In this document: in pieces, positions 37,645 through 46,451 of the stretch
How positions within the stretch are numbered: position 1 is the first letter of the stretch
How the letters are laid out: the number at the start of each line of letters is the position of its first letter
Origin: Planktothrix tepida PCC 9214
GTDB taxonomy: Bacteria > Cyanobacteriota > Cyanobacteriia > Cyanobacteriales > Microcoleaceae
Direction: 5' to 3'
NCBI RefSeq assembly: GCF_900009145.1
Contig: NZ_LN889764.1
Coordinates: 112,528-176,527 of the forward strand
DNA: 64,000 nt
Made by a program: the position numbers and the translations under genes
The notes under the pieces: model-generated
What the model saw: only the letters and a program-made list of their open reading frames with translations
What the model was told of the DNA's origin: nothing
The model's database searches: none

Positions 37645-37751
37645 GTCAAGGTTAGCTTGTCTAATTTTAAAAAACCCGCATCCACAAGCTACTGTAATTC
37701 CACATTTAATTAAACATAAAACGTTTAATCGACCCACAAGCTAACCTTCTC
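37645..37751. repeat. long inverted repeat downstream of cyAbrB copy 2
   Basis: AAGGTTAGCTTGT (37648-37660) and its exact reverse complement ACAAGCTAACCTT (37736-37748) flank 75 bp, with extra pairing of GGG/CCC beyond. A third partial copy CACAAGCTA is at 37683-37691. It could be a small MITE-like element or an extended RNA hairpin between the regulator and yjbQ. Confidence 0.6.
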
Positions 37752-37793
37752 CCTTCAAGTCAGGAAAATCTTCTGTTTTTTTTAGGTTCATCT

Positions 37794-38231
37794 ATGTCTA
37801 TTATTTATCGTCTGATTGAAATTGAAACGGAAACCGGAATTGGAATCTATAATATTACGCCTCAGATTGTAGAACAGTTAAAATCAACAGAAATTCAAAA
37901 TGGGCAAGTGTTAGTCTTCTCCCGACATACCACAACCGCACTGGCGATTAATGAATATGAAGAACGTCTGTTAGAGGATATTAAAGTTCATTGGCAAAAA
38001 TTAGCTCCTGCTGATGCCAAATATCTTCATAATGACTTACATTTAAGAATTGTTCCTCCCGATGAACCCATGAATGCTCATTCCCATTTAATTGCGATGA
38101 TGTTAAGTACCAGTGAAGTGATTCCTATTGTAAATGGAGAGTTAGCGTTAGGAACTTGGCAATCGGTTTTATTTTTTGAATTAGACGGCCCTAGAACCCG
38201 CACCGTTGCGATTCAATTCAGTGGAGAATAG
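37794..38231 (+). CDS. YjbQ/UPF0047 family protein
   Basis: A 145-aa protein of the YjbQ (secondary thiamine-phosphate synthase) family. It has the HTTTALAINEYEERLLED motif, NDLHLRIVPPDEPMNAHSHL with conserved His residues, and the C-terminal GTWQSVLFFELDGPRTR. It is likely metal-binding. The DUF2358 gene follows after 5 bp in the same direction, suggesting co-transcription. Confidence 0.92.
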   Translation: MSIIYRLIEIETETGIGIYNITPQIVEQLKSTEIQNGQVLVFSRHTTTALAINEYEERLLEDIKVHWQKLAPADAKYLHNDLHLRIVPPDEPMNAHSHLIAMMLSTSEVIPIVNGELALGTWQSVLFFELDGPRTRTVAIQFSGE

Positions 38232-38236
38232 AGAGA

Positions 38237-38680
38237 ATGGAAACTTTTATCACACTCACTCCCGAAGAATATAACGCTCAAATTGAACGAGTGATTACGA
38301 CGTTGAATCAGGATTTACCGATGTTATTTGAACGAGATATTTCCTATGATATTTATACCTCGGATATAGAGTTTATTGACCCCGTAAATCGGTTTAAAGG
38401 TAAGTTTAGTTATCGGATTATTTTTTGGACATTACGGTTTCACGGTCGGTTATTTTTTACAGAATTGTATTTTGATTTACATGATGTTCAACAAACTCAA
38501 TCAGATATTATTACTGCTAACTGGACAGTGCGGGGAACTTTACGTTTACCCTGGAAACCTCAATTATTTTTTAATGGATATTCTACCTATAAGCTTACTT
38601 CTCAAGGCTTAATTTATTATCATCAAGATACTTGGGATAGACCACCTCAAGCTATTTTAAAACAATTCATAAGCTCGTAA
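38237..38680 (+). CDS. DUF2358 family protein
   Basis: A 147-aa protein with the SnoaL/NTF2-like outline of DUF2358: LNQDLPMLFERDISYDIYTS, FIDPVNRFKGKFSYRIIFW and the C-terminal YHQDTWDRPPQAILKQF. Found in cyanobacteria and chloroplasts, of unknown function. In tight tandem with yjbQ. Confidence 0.85.
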   Translation: METFITLTPEEYNAQIERVITTLNQDLPMLFERDISYDIYTSDIEFIDPVNRFKGKFSYRIIFWTLRFHGRLFFTELYFDLHDVQQTQSDIITANWTVRGTLRLPWKPQLFFNGYSTYKLTSQGLIYYHQDTWDRPPQAILKQFISS

Positions 38681-38808
38681 TTTTGATTAAGAGTCGAATA
38701 AGCCGTTCTCTAAGTTCGGTTTTACACACTATAACAAGTTGAAAAAGGTTAGTTACATTAAAAATAAGAACAGAAAGCAATAACAAGATTAAATTATTTG
38801 ATAAGACT

Positions 38809-39117
38809 ATGACAAACCCTGTATCTCATCGTCAACTCTCTGCAAATAATGTGTTGTGGCAATATGTTCAATCTATGGAACCCGAAACTATTGCCAAATT
38901 GTCTCAACCGGAACCCGAAGTTGCTCAAATTATGGAAAATAGCTTGATGCAAATGTTAGGTGGTTTACCCTCAGAGCATTTTGATGTTACGATTACCACA
39001 AACCGTGAGGATTTAGGCCGTCTTTTAGCATCAGCAATGATGAATGGTTATTTCCTCTACAATGCCAAACAACGCCTGGAGTTTGAAAAATCTTTATCTC
39101 CTTCTCAAGAGGCTTGA
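38809..39117 (+). CDS. DUF760 family protein
   Basis: A 102-aa small soluble protein: NNVLWQYVQSMEPETIAKLS, IMENSLMQMLGGLPSEHFDV and TTNREDLGRLLASAMMNGYF are characteristic of DUF760, which is restricted to cyanobacteria and plastids. Function unknown. It begins about 130 bp after the DUF2358 gene. Confidence 0.85.
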   Translation: MTNPVSHRQLSANNVLWQYVQSMEPETIAKLSQPEPEVAQIMENSLMQMLGGLPSEHFDVTITTNREDLGRLLASAMMNGYFLYNAKQRLEFEKSLSPSQEA

Positions 39118-39258
39118 TTTTCGCAGAAAAGTTGCTACAGTCAAAAATAGTTGCACTGCAACACATTGAACAATTCCAATGATTCGGCTTTATTCCTTCC
39201 ATACCGATTGGTGTGGGAGGAAACCTCTATTACAACTTAGTTTTATTTATATTTTACA

Positions 39259-40425
39259 GTGAACAATTCCACTCAATCTGAATCCCTAACGGTTTCAAGG
39301 GAACCTTCTCTCTCCCTGTGTCCTGAATTTGTTTTACCCATTCAGAAAAAACAGGCTTTTCAGCAAGTTTTAGAACGTCATTCGGGAGAACATCAATTAA
39401 TTATTATACAAGACTTTCCCGATCCTGATGCGTTATCTTCGGCTTGGGCTTATCAGTTAATTGCTAAACAATATAATATTGACTGTGATATTGTCTATGC
39501 TGGAACCCTCAGCCATCAAGAAAATATTGCCTTAGTGAAATTAACAGGATTACCTGTCCATCGCTGGCCATTAGAAATGGCAAAAACCAAAGATTTATCA
39601 ATTTATTCCGGTTGTGTTTTAATTGATAATCAAGGAACAACCAGTCAACTAACCCCTTTAATTCACTCGGCTAAACTGCCAATTACGGTATTAATTGATC
39701 ATCATAGTTTACAAAAGGATTTACATCCCGAATTTTGTGATATTCGTCCTCAAATTAAAGCGACGGCTACAATTTTAACTCAATATTTACAATCGGGATT
39801 TTTAGAACTCGATGATAGTGAAATTGATCATATTAATTGTACAACGGCGTTAATGCACGGGTTACGTTCGGATACGAATCAACTTCGACAAGCCACCCGT
39901 GAAGACTTCTTAGCCGCAGCTTATCTCAGTAATTATTATGATGCGAGTTTATTAGATTCTGTGTTGCGTTCTTCTCGGTCTAAACGGGTGATGGATGTCA
40001 TAGAACGAGGATTATCAAATCGTCAAGTTTTAGATAATGTCTCAATTTCAGGGGTCGGTTTTTTACGCGCTTCTGACCGAGATGCTATTCCGCAAGCGGC
40101 CGATTTTCTATTAACTGAAGAAAACGTTCATACGGCGGTGGTTTATGGATTAGTTCATGATGATTTTAATGAACTGGAGATTATTGTGGGTTCCTTGAGA
40201 ACGAATAAAATCACCCTTGACCCGGATGAATTTATTAAGGAAGCCTTTGGAACGGATGCTACGGGTAAGTTTTTTGGAGGGGGAAGAAGTCAAGCAGGAG
40301 GGTTTGAAATTCCGTTAGGGTTTCTATCGGGTTTTAATGAAAATAAAGATTATGCAGAGATGAAATGGAAGGTATTTGATGCTCAAGTGAAGCAAAAATT
40401 ATTGCGTTTAGTGAATCCTGATTAA
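39259..40425 (+). CDS. DHH-family phosphoesterase (NrnA-like)
   Basis: A 388-aa DHH/DHHA1 protein resembling bifunctional oligoribonuclease/PAP phosphatase. Motifs visible: IIIQDFPDPDALSSAWAYQL (DHH domain first Asp motif), CVLIDNQGT, VLIDHHS and the C-terminal DHHA1 loop GKFFGGGRSQAGGFEIPLG. The start is a GTG at 39259; the N-terminal ~25 residues are a polar extension. It probably degrades nano-RNAs, pAp or a cyclic dinucleotide. Confidence 0.88.
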   Translation: MNNSTQSESLTVSREPSLSLCPEFVLPIQKKQAFQQVLERHSGEHQLIIIQDFPDPDALSSAWAYQLIAKQYNIDCDIVYAGTLSHQENIALVKLTGLPVHRWPLEMAKTKDLSIYSGCVLIDNQGTTSQLTPLIHSAKLPITVLIDHHSLQKDLHPEFCDIRPQIKATATILTQYLQSGFLELDDSEIDHINCTTALMHGLRSDTNQLRQATREDFLAAAYLSNYYDASLLDSVLRSSRSKRVMDVIERGLSNRQVLDNVSISGVGFLRASDRDAIPQAADFLLTEENVHTAVVYGLVHDDFNELEIIVGSLRTNKITLDPDEFIKEAFGTDATGKFFGGGRSQAGGFEIPLGFLSGFNENKDYAEMKWKVFDAQVKQKLLRLVNPD

Positions 40426-40508
40426 AAGGTTTAATCTGTTTCAGGCTCTTCCTCAGCATTCAACTGAATGGATAATTTGATATTTTTTAAGACACTTAGG
40501 CTAAGGGG

Positions 40509-40547
40509 TTGACATTTCCTAAAATTCTATACTATAGTTAATATAGT
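40509..40547 (+). promoter_or_regulatory. promoter and candidate operator of hicBA
   Basis: TTGACA (40509-40514), an 18-bp spacer and TATAGT (40533-40538) form a near-consensus sigma-70 promoter. The inverted repeat ACTATA-gttaa-TATAGT (40531-40547) overlaps the -10 box and is well placed for autorepression by the antitoxin. The start of HicB is about 55 bp downstream. Confidence 0.65.
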
Positions 40548-40600
40548 GTGGCTTATCTTATAAAAAACAGGATTATTATTGATTGTCAAAAGGAACGCCA

Positions 40601-40915
40601 ATGAAAAACACATTATTAAGGTGTTTTCTAAAACAAGAAAATAATCAATGGGTCGCTGTTTGCATCGATCTAAATTTAGCATCTCAAGCAGATACCTGTA
40701 ACGAAGCTAAATTAAAATTAGAAGAGATGATCAATTCCTATGTTCAAGAAGCTTTGACAGTAGATAGTGACTATGCAGAGCAATTATTATCTCGTAAAGC
40801 TCCTTTCACTCTCATTTTAGAATACTATTTTGCAGTTTTGCTTGAAAACTTGCCTGCTTTTAACCCTGCTCATTTTCAGATTTTTTCTGGCGTTTCACAG
40901 TCTCAAGTGGTTTAG
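40601..40915 (+). CDS. hicB: HicB-type antitoxin
   Basis: A 104-aa protein with the partial RNase H-like HicB fold: RCFLKQENNQWVAVCIDLNL, ASQADTCNEAKLKLEEMINS. The ATG at 40601 has AAAGGA upstream; a start at 40583 is less likely. The C-terminus lacks an obvious ribbon-helix-helix or HTH DNA-binding domain, so operator binding may depend on another feature. The toxin gene follows 9 bp downstream. The order antitoxin-toxin is the reverse of E. coli hicAB, as in many HicBA loci. Confidence 0.82.
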   Translation: MKNTLLRCFLKQENNQWVAVCIDLNLASQADTCNEAKLKLEEMINSYVQEALTVDSDYAEQLLSRKAPFTLILEYYFAVLLENLPAFNPAHFQIFSGVSQSQVV

Positions 40916-40924
40916 GAGAAGATC

Positions 40925-41200
40925 TTGGGATTTTTTACAAAGTTTGCGCCGCCAACCTGTAAGCAAGTTAAAACAGCCCTTAAAAATATGGGTTTTGAAC
41001 CCCAGAAACAAGATGGAACTTCCCATGAACAGTGGAAAAAAATTGTTAATGGGAAATTATACAAAGTTACTGTTGACTGTCCCAAAGCTCCATTTAGCAA
41101 AACCCTAGTTAAGTCCATGGCCGCCCAGGCTGGAGTATCCAAAAAAGTCTTTCTTGAATACTGTTTTGATAAAAAATTAAAAGATGATCCTCATCAGTAA
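40925..41200 (+). CDS. hicA: HicA-type mRNA interferase toxin
   Basis: A 91-aa double-stranded-RNA-binding-fold toxin. It has the family outline KQVKTALKNMGFEPQKQDGTSHEQWKK with catalytic H34 (in GTSHEQW), KVTVDCPKAPFSKTLVKSMA and GVSKKVFLEYC. The TTG start at 40925 is preceded by AGGAGAAG. It forms an operon with hicB. The catalytic His is intact, so the toxin is probably active against mRNA when HicB is lost. Confidence 0.85.
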   Translation: MGFFTKFAPPTCKQVKTALKNMGFEPQKQDGTSHEQWKKIVNGKLYKVTVDCPKAPFSKTLVKSMAAQAGVSKKVFLEYCFDKKLKDDPHQ

Positions 41201-41225
41201 AAAACTATCTTTTGTCTTCTCTTTA

Positions 41226-41640
41226 TCCCAAAGGCAGTTGGGGAATTTTTTTTGAGAATTTTCCTGAACAGAATCATCGATAGAGGAATAAACAGGAGTA
41301 GATGCACCCTGATGGTTTTCCTTCAACTTCGGTTGAGGGATTTTTTTTGAGAATTTTCCTGAACAGAATCATAGATAGAGGAATAAACAGGAGTAGATGC
41401 ACCCTGATGGTTTTCCTTCAACTTCGGTTGAGGGATTTTTTTTGAGAATTTTCCTGAACAGAATCATAGATAGAGGAATAAACAGGAGTAGATGCACCCT
41501 GATAGTTCCCCCTCAACTTCGGTTGGGGGAATTTTTTTTTGAGAATTTTCCTGAATAGAATCATAGATAAAGGAATAAACAAATGTAGATGCACCCTGAT
41601 AGTTCCCCCTCAACTTCGGTTGGGGGGTTTTTGCTTGGGA
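41226..41640 (+). repeat. tandem ~95-bp repeat array, each unit ending in an intrinsic terminator
   Basis: Four direct copies start at 41254, 41349, 41444 and 41541 (periods 95, 95 and 97). Each begins GAGAATTTTCCTGAA and contains GAGGAATAAACAGGAGTAGA and TGCACCCTGAT. Each ends in a hairpin with a cUUCGg tetraloop (CCYTCAAC-TTCG-GTTGAGGG or the GGGGG variant), followed in every case by a T-tract. A fifth related hairpin (CCCAA...TTGGGG + T8) at 41228-41253 precedes the first unit and serves as the hicA terminator. The last copy lies 20 bp from the stop of the convergent RNase D gene. Confidence 0.92.
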
Positions 41641-41661
41641 AGGCTTCCTACGTCAGTTCTA

Positions 41662-42288
41662 TTAATGGTGTTCAAAAATACCTTGAAATTGTAATAAATC
41701 TAAAGTGACTATTACAGGTAAACAGGAAAAACATTGTTGGGCGAGTTCTAAACGGTCTTCTCGTTCTAACATCGACACTAACTTTTTCTGAACACTTAAT
41801 AAATAGCGAACATCATTAGCGGCATAGTTTAATTGCTCTTCGGACAGGTTACTCGCATTTCCCCAGTCAGAACTTTGGGAGGTTTTATCGAGTTCAACTT
41901 TTTCTAATTCTTGGACTAATTCTTTCAGTCCGTGTTTTCCGGTATAGGTTCGGACTAATTTACTGGCTATTTTAGTACAGAATATCGGGTTAACTTCTAT
42001 TCCTAAGTAATAGCGAATAGTGGCAATATCAAATCGAGCAAAATGGAAGACTTTGAGAATATGAGGTGCTTCTAAGAGTTGTTTTAAGTTCGGTGCTTCT
42101 GTTTGACCTTTGGCAATTCTAATGGCGGTGACTTGACCTTTGAGGTCGCAAATTTGAATTAAGCAAAGGCGGTCTCGCCAAGGTAATAACCCCATTGTTT
42201 CGGTATCAACGGCTAACGCATCGGCGGTTAGGTATTCAGATAATAACGTTTCAGAAATATCCCCATCACAAACTTGAAAATTAAACAT
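41662..42288 (-). CDS. RNase D-like 3'-5' exoribonuclease (DEDDy)
   Basis: A 208-aa protein consisting only of the DEDDy exonuclease domain: ALAVDTETMGL (first D and E), VFHFARFDIATI (second D) and LNYAANDVRYLL (Y and last D). It lacks the HRDC domains of full RNase D, as is usual for short cyanobacterial and alphaproteobacterial forms. The ATG at 42288 is chosen; the 21-residue upstream extension is translated from TTGACGG heptamer repeats. It trims RNA 3' ends. Confidence 0.9.
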   Translation of the reverse strand: MFNFQVCDGDISETLLSEYLTADALAVDTETMGLLPWRDRLCLIQICDLKGQVTAIRIAKGQTEAPNLKQLLEAPHILKVFHFARFDIATIRYYLGIEVNPIFCTKIASKLVRTYTGKHGLKELVQELEKVELDKTSQSSDWGNASNLSEEQLNYAANDVRYLLSVQKKLVSMLEREDRLELAQQCFSCLPVIVTLDLLQFQGIFEHH

Positions 42289-42296
42289 AGGATTAT

Positions 42297-42404
42297 TGAC
42301 GGTTGACGGTTGACTGTTAGCTTTGTTAGTTTTTAATAAAACTATTCCCAATTCGTAATTCGTAATTCGTAATTCGTAATTCGTAATTCGTAATTCGTAA
42401 TTCC
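42297..42404. repeat. two heptanucleotide repeat arrays (TTGACGG and AATTCGT)
   Basis: TTGACGG-type units occur at about 42297-42317 and seven perfect AATTCGT copies at 42350-42398, between the RNase D and CAP-protein genes. STRR-like, and unrelated in unit sequence to the CTATTCC family. Confidence 0.88.
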
Positions 42405-42415
42405 CTATTCTACAT

Positions 42416-42952
42416 TTAAAGCCATGCTTTTCTTACAAAAATCTGAGTAAAATAATACTCGCCTTTGGCATTTCTGACAATCCCAACTCCGGTTAATTCA
42501 TAATTTCCCACCATATTGCGTTGATGACCTGGACTTTCTATCCATCCTTTAACGGCTTGTTTTCCAGGGTCAACATAACCGGAATTAAAGGCAACATTTT
42601 CGGCAATTTCTTGCCAACGGACAAATTGACGAATTTTTTGAAATCGAGCTTTTGAACCGCTATGACCAAAGGGAACTTGACCATTAGCCATTAACTGACT
42701 ATGAATACGACATTGTTCACTAATTTGCGGGTCTAATTTCAAAGGAGGCAAATTTTTAGAAGCCCGATAATCATTGACTTGTTGATGTACGGATAATTCC
42801 AATTGCGCCAGATTAGAATTATTGGGGGTAACAATGGGTGTCACTTGCGGTAGAGGCTTTACAATCGAGTTGATTTCTGACAAAAATGTACACCCTCCCA
42901 ATAATAAGACTATTCCGATGAATGGTAATTTAAACATAGTTGATTTTAGCAA
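42416..42952 (-). CDS. CAP/SCP-domain lipoprotein
   Basis: A 178-aa exported protein with signal peptide LPFIGIVLLLGGC (lipobox). A CAP domain follows (QQVNDYRASKNLPPLKLDPQ, FGHSGSKARFQ, EIAENVAFNSGY, VKGWIESPGHQRNMVGNYEL, TGVGIVRNAKGEYYFTQIFV). The conserved cavity His and Glu residues are present. Bacterial CAP proteins are extracellular, of poorly known function. The start could also be the internal ATG at 42937. Confidence 0.9.
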   Translation of the reverse strand: MLKSTMFKLPFIGIVLLLGGCTFLSEINSIVKPLPQVTPIVTPNNSNLAQLELSVHQQVNDYRASKNLPPLKLDPQISEQCRIHSQLMANGQVPFGHSGSKARFQKIRQFVRWQEIAENVAFNSGYVDPGKQAVKGWIESPGHQRNMVGNYELTGVGIVRNAKGEYYFTQIFVRKAWL

Positions 42953-43728
42953 TAGTGTTGATGCGGTACAGTTGCGATAGGTTTGGGAAATTGCGATCGC
43001 TTTTTTTAGCTTACTGCATAAATTGTGATTTTTGTCAATACCCCTAGTTGTGGCTTACCGTTTTTGTCCAAAAATTCGTGTATCGTAAAGTCGTAAATTC
43101 GTTAAAAAACATTGATCTTATACGAAAGAATGAGGGTTTTAGCTGCCATTTTTGTCTTTAGACACAATAAACCCTTGAGCGGTGTTATCCTCAGTGTACC
43201 AGAACCTCTATAATCTCGTCAACTATTTGAGAACTATTTTCAATAAAATATCAAAACTTCCTGACAAACTTTTAAATAAAAAAATTATACGCTTATATAA
43301 ATTAGAAAAATTAATATTAACTCTGCAATTAGGACTGATAACCGTAGGGGGTAACATCTAAACTGAAACTAATAACTTTCTAGTACAGTATCGTCATTTA
43401 ATTCGAGAAAAGCTAAAGGAATTATAGGCTCAAATTTAGGCAAATAATAATCTTTGCTGAGAACCCTAATAAGCTTTTTAAGGAGTAAACTTGATTAAAA
43501 TTTTCGGTCGGTTCAATGCTTGAATTTCGGTACTGAACACGACCGAGATGAGAATGCTTCAAAAAATCTAAATCAAGTCGGGATAGGGCAATGCCACGAC
43601 TCTAAACGGACACTCCAGACAGAGTAAGACTACCCTCGGTAGCGTCGTCAGTTAGTGAACTGTCAAGAATCACCGCATCGTCACTGTTGCTGAGTATGTC
43701 AATACAGAATAGGTATTCTAGAAGGTGA
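42953..43728. other. long gene-poor region
   Basis: About 780 bp. It has a HIP1 site near 42995 and AT-rich stretches. On the minus strand at 43602-43740, a shifted frame continues past the stop of the orphan gene at 43729 with fairly protein-like sequence. No other feature is recognised. Confidence 0.4.
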
Positions 43729-44142
43729 TCAGTATGATCGCCATTCATAGTCACCACCACACCAGTCAGAAGTATCAACACCAGAAATAACTCTGTAGTT
43801 GTTTGTATACCACTCCAGTTCTCTGATGTTTGGAGTGTCCTTGGCATAAACGATGTGTCCATATTGCGGATACCTTTGCCCATCGGAATCTGGGACGAAA
43901 AAGAAATTCAGCATAGATCCCCAAGGTATACCACAGCGATTTTGGAACTCTTTTCTCGTGTTTAAGGCTGCATCATAAGAGTCATCAGCCGCATACCAAG
44001 TAGGCCATTTTTCCTTAATGATGATAGGCTTGTATCCTTTGCGGTCTACTCCTTGCTCATTGTAACCGTACTCATTAAATCCGTCTGCTCCGTAATTATC
44101 CCACGCTTTAGTCCCAACTTGATAGGCTGGATAACGGCTCAT
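43729..44142 (-). CDS. orphan Tyr/Trp/Gly-rich protein
   Basis: A 137-aa protein without recognised family. Res. 19-37 carry a period-5 G-[FYV]-[ND]-x-x motif (GFNEY-GYNEQ-GVDRK-GYK), a pattern seen in some phage and surface proteins. The rest is aromatic-rich (EKWPTWYAADDSYDAALN, CGIPWGSMLNFFFVPDSDG). No signal peptide or membrane segment. A -1/+1 shifted frame (43602-43883) continues for about 40 residues past its stop, so the 3' end may be frameshifted. It is downstream of another orphan gene on the same strand. Confidence 0.55.
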   Translation of the reverse strand: MSRYPAYQVGTKAWDNYGADGFNEYGYNEQGVDRKGYKPIIIKEKWPTWYAADDSYDAALNTRKEFQNRCGIPWGSMLNFFFVPDSDGQRYPQYGHIVYAKDTPNIRELEWYTNNYRVISGVDTSDWCGGDYEWRSY

Positions 44143-44255
44143 TTTTCCTCTCCAATTTAATACTGAATAAATACAACTTTGGGTGCATGAGTAATTTGTT
44201 AAAATTAAGACACAAATCCACTCACGATATCAACGTTGAACAACGATGTACTTGA

Positions 44256-44951
44256 TCAACCCTGACTGCTATCATCAGCTTGGTAGTTCAAAGCATGATT
44301 TGTGCAGTAATCTACAAATATTGCCTCTTCATCAAGTCCTTGAACCTTCTCCCAAATTTCTCTGATTTCATGAATCATCTCCTCCACTTCTATACCGTCA
44401 GCCTGCTCTAATACAAGGTGAATTAGTTCATCTAAGCTAATTTTAGTATGATTGACGAGCGACTTAGCAAACAGGCAACAAAAAACGTTTTTGTGATTTC
44501 CAATTACACCTTCTTCGCTGAAGCCATACTTCCAATATTTTGCATCAACCCTTACAATTGCACCGTTTTCTGGAATCACATAAAGGGCTTGCACCTGTTT
44601 TCCCCCAACTGACGCATCATCGAGAATGCTTTTCAGACTTTGAGTGATTAATCCTTGAAATACATTTTTAGCAGTGTCTGAAGCACCTGGGAAAAAATCA
44701 TTAATTACTTCATATATTTTATCATCGGTCTCTTCTGTGATATCTACCATGTACTCCGAATGATATCTGAGGACACGATTTCCAAGAATCTTAACTTTTC
44801 CGACTGCTTCTAGATCGTGAAGCATATCGTGAAGTTTCTCTTTATATAAACGTAGTCGAGTTGTTGCAGCACTTCTAAGAAACTCAAGCTGTTCTTTCTC
44901 CTTTGCTGATAAAGTGGCATCTTCAAGTCTTGCCATTAATTTTGTCATCAT
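44256..44951 (-). CDS. orphan soluble protein of unknown function
   Basis: A 231-aa acidic, mostly helical protein (MMTKLMARLEDATLSAKEKE; FLRSAATTRLRLYKEKLHDM; QALYVIPENGAIVRVDAKYW; IHEIREIWEKVQGLDEEAI). GAGGG lies about 6 nt before the ATG at 44951, supporting that start over 44999. No signal peptide, membrane segment or enzyme motif. Together with the downstream aromatic-rich gene (113-bp gap, same strand) it forms an isolated accessory pair between the CAP lipoprotein and trpB. Confidence 0.65.
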   Translation of the reverse strand: MMTKLMARLEDATLSAKEKEQLEFLRSAATTRLRLYKEKLHDMLHDLEAVGKVKILGNRVLRYHSEYMVDITEETDDKIYEVINDFFPGASDTAKNVFQGLITQSLKSILDDASVGGKQVQALYVIPENGAIVRVDAKYWKYGFSEEGVIGNHKNVFCCLFAKSLVNHTKISLDELIHLVLEQADGIEVEEMIHEIREIWEKVQGLDEEAIFVDYCTNHALNYQADDSSQG

Positions 44952-45074
44952 GAATCCCTCGGATTTTTTCATGAACGTATAATAAACTGAACTATGCAAG
45001 CAATTGATAATTGTTACATAATTTTAATCAACCATAACCAAACTTAATAAATGGTTTTGCTTTTAGTGCTGAAT

Positions 45075-46325
45075 TTAACTGTTAGGATGATTCAAGAATT
45101 TTTGTACCGTTTGTACATCTTTATCTCCCCGTCCTGAACAATTTAAAATAATCCGAGGACTGCCTTCTAATTGCGGACAAAGCATTTCTAAATAAGCGAT
45201 CGCATGGGCCGTTTCTAAAGCAGGAATAATTCCTTCTAAACGAGATAACTGTTGAAACGCATCCAACGCTTGTTGGTCAGTCACACTATAATATTCCGCC
45301 CGACCCAAATCTTTTAAATAGCTGTGTTCTGGCCCGACACCGGGATAATCTAACCCAGCACTAATGGAATGGGCTTCCATCACTTGACCATCATCATCTT
45401 GTAATAGATAACTCATCGCCCCGTGTAAAACGCCCACTTGACCATGAGTTAAGGTAGCGGCGTGTTTTCCGGTTTCTACCCCTGAACCTGCGGCTTCTAC
45501 CCCAATTAAACGCACAGAAGATTCATTCACAAACTCATTAAATAGCCCCATGGCGTTTGAACCGCCACCGACGCAAGCTAATAAAATATCCGGTAAACCG
45601 CCCCATTTTTCTAAACATTGGTTGCGAGTTTCGATACCAATTACATTATGAAAATCCCGTACAATCATCGGATAGGGATGGGGGCCAGCAACGGAACCGA
45701 GAATATAATGGGTCGTTTCCACGTTCGTTACCCAGTCGCGGATGGCTTCAGACGTCGCATCTTTTAACGTTCCAGTTCCCGCTTCCACTGGTCGAACTTC
45801 CGCCCCTAACAACCGCATTCTAAACACATTCAGGGCTTGACGTTCCATGTCGTGAATGCCCATATAAATTACACAGTCTAGGCCATAGCGGGCGCAAACC
45901 GTCGCCGTCGCCACCCCATGTTGACCCGCCCCGGTTTCTGCAATAATGCGTTGTTTCCCCATTTTTTTCGCTAACAACGCTTGGGCGAGAGCATTATTAA
46001 TTTTATGAGCCCCCGTATGGTTGAGGTCTTCCCGTTTCAGATAAATTTGCGGGCCTGTACCGTCGGGTTTAGCATAATATTGGGTGAGGCGTTCGGCGAA
46101 ATACAGAGGGCTAGGCCGTCCCACATAGTCTTTAAGCAGGCTTTGGAGTTCCGTTTGAAATTCAGGATCTTGACGATAATGGTGATAGGCCGTTTCCAGT
46201 TCAGCTAAGGCAGGCATTAAGGTTTCAGGAACGTATTTGCCGCCAAATTGTCCGAAGCGTCCCAGGGGGTCAGGGCGTTGTGTTGCGGTGAGTTGGGGGT
46301 TGGGAGGTAAGGGAGTGGTAGTCAC
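45075..46325 (-). CDS. trpB: tryptophan synthase beta subunit
   Basis: A 416-aa PLP enzyme joining indole and serine to give tryptophan. [20 protein letters not shown] opens the conserved core; the PLP lysine lies in [36 protein letters not shown]-type loop ([13 protein letters not shown]) and the C-terminal [10 protein letters not shown] are intact. Not clustered with trpA here, as is usual in cyanobacteria. Start ATG at 46325. Confidence 0.97.
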   Translation of the reverse strand: MTTTPLPPNPQLTATQRPDPLGRFGQFGGKYVPETLMPALAELETAYHHYRQDPEFQTELQSLLKDYVGRPSPLYFAERLTQYYAKPDGTGPQIYLKREDLNHTGAHKINNALAQALLAKKMGKQRIIAETGAGQHGVATATVCARYGLDCVIYMGIHDMERQALNVFRMRLLGAEVRPVEAGTGTLKDATSEAIRDWVTNVETTHYILGSVAGPHPYPMIVRDFHNVIGIETRNQCLEKWGGLPDILLACVGGGSNAMGLFNEFVNESSVRLIGVEAAGSGVETGKHAATLTHGQVGVLHGAMSYLLQDDDGQVMEAHSISAGLDYPGVGPEHSYLKDLGRAEYYSVTDQQALDAFQQLSRLEGIIPALETAHAIAYLEMLCPQLEGSPRIILNCSGRGDKDVQTVQKFLNHPNS

Positions 46326-46451
46326 GGCGCAGGAAAATTATCAATATTGAACAATCTTTTTATTATATAGCGAGTCTCAATCAAAAGGTTAGGAATCTAA
46401 CCAACTCAGTTGTTGGGAGTTAGGGAACAGAAGCCGCTTTTTGGAAATGAA

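Noticed and set aside
41226-41640. CRISPR array
   Set aside because: The repeat unit is ~95 bp with no unique spacers; whole units are nearly identical and end in terminators. No cas genes in the window.
43602-43883. Separate 93-codon gene
   Set aside because: Its first half overlaps the better frame at 43729-44142; kept only as a possible frameshifted tail.
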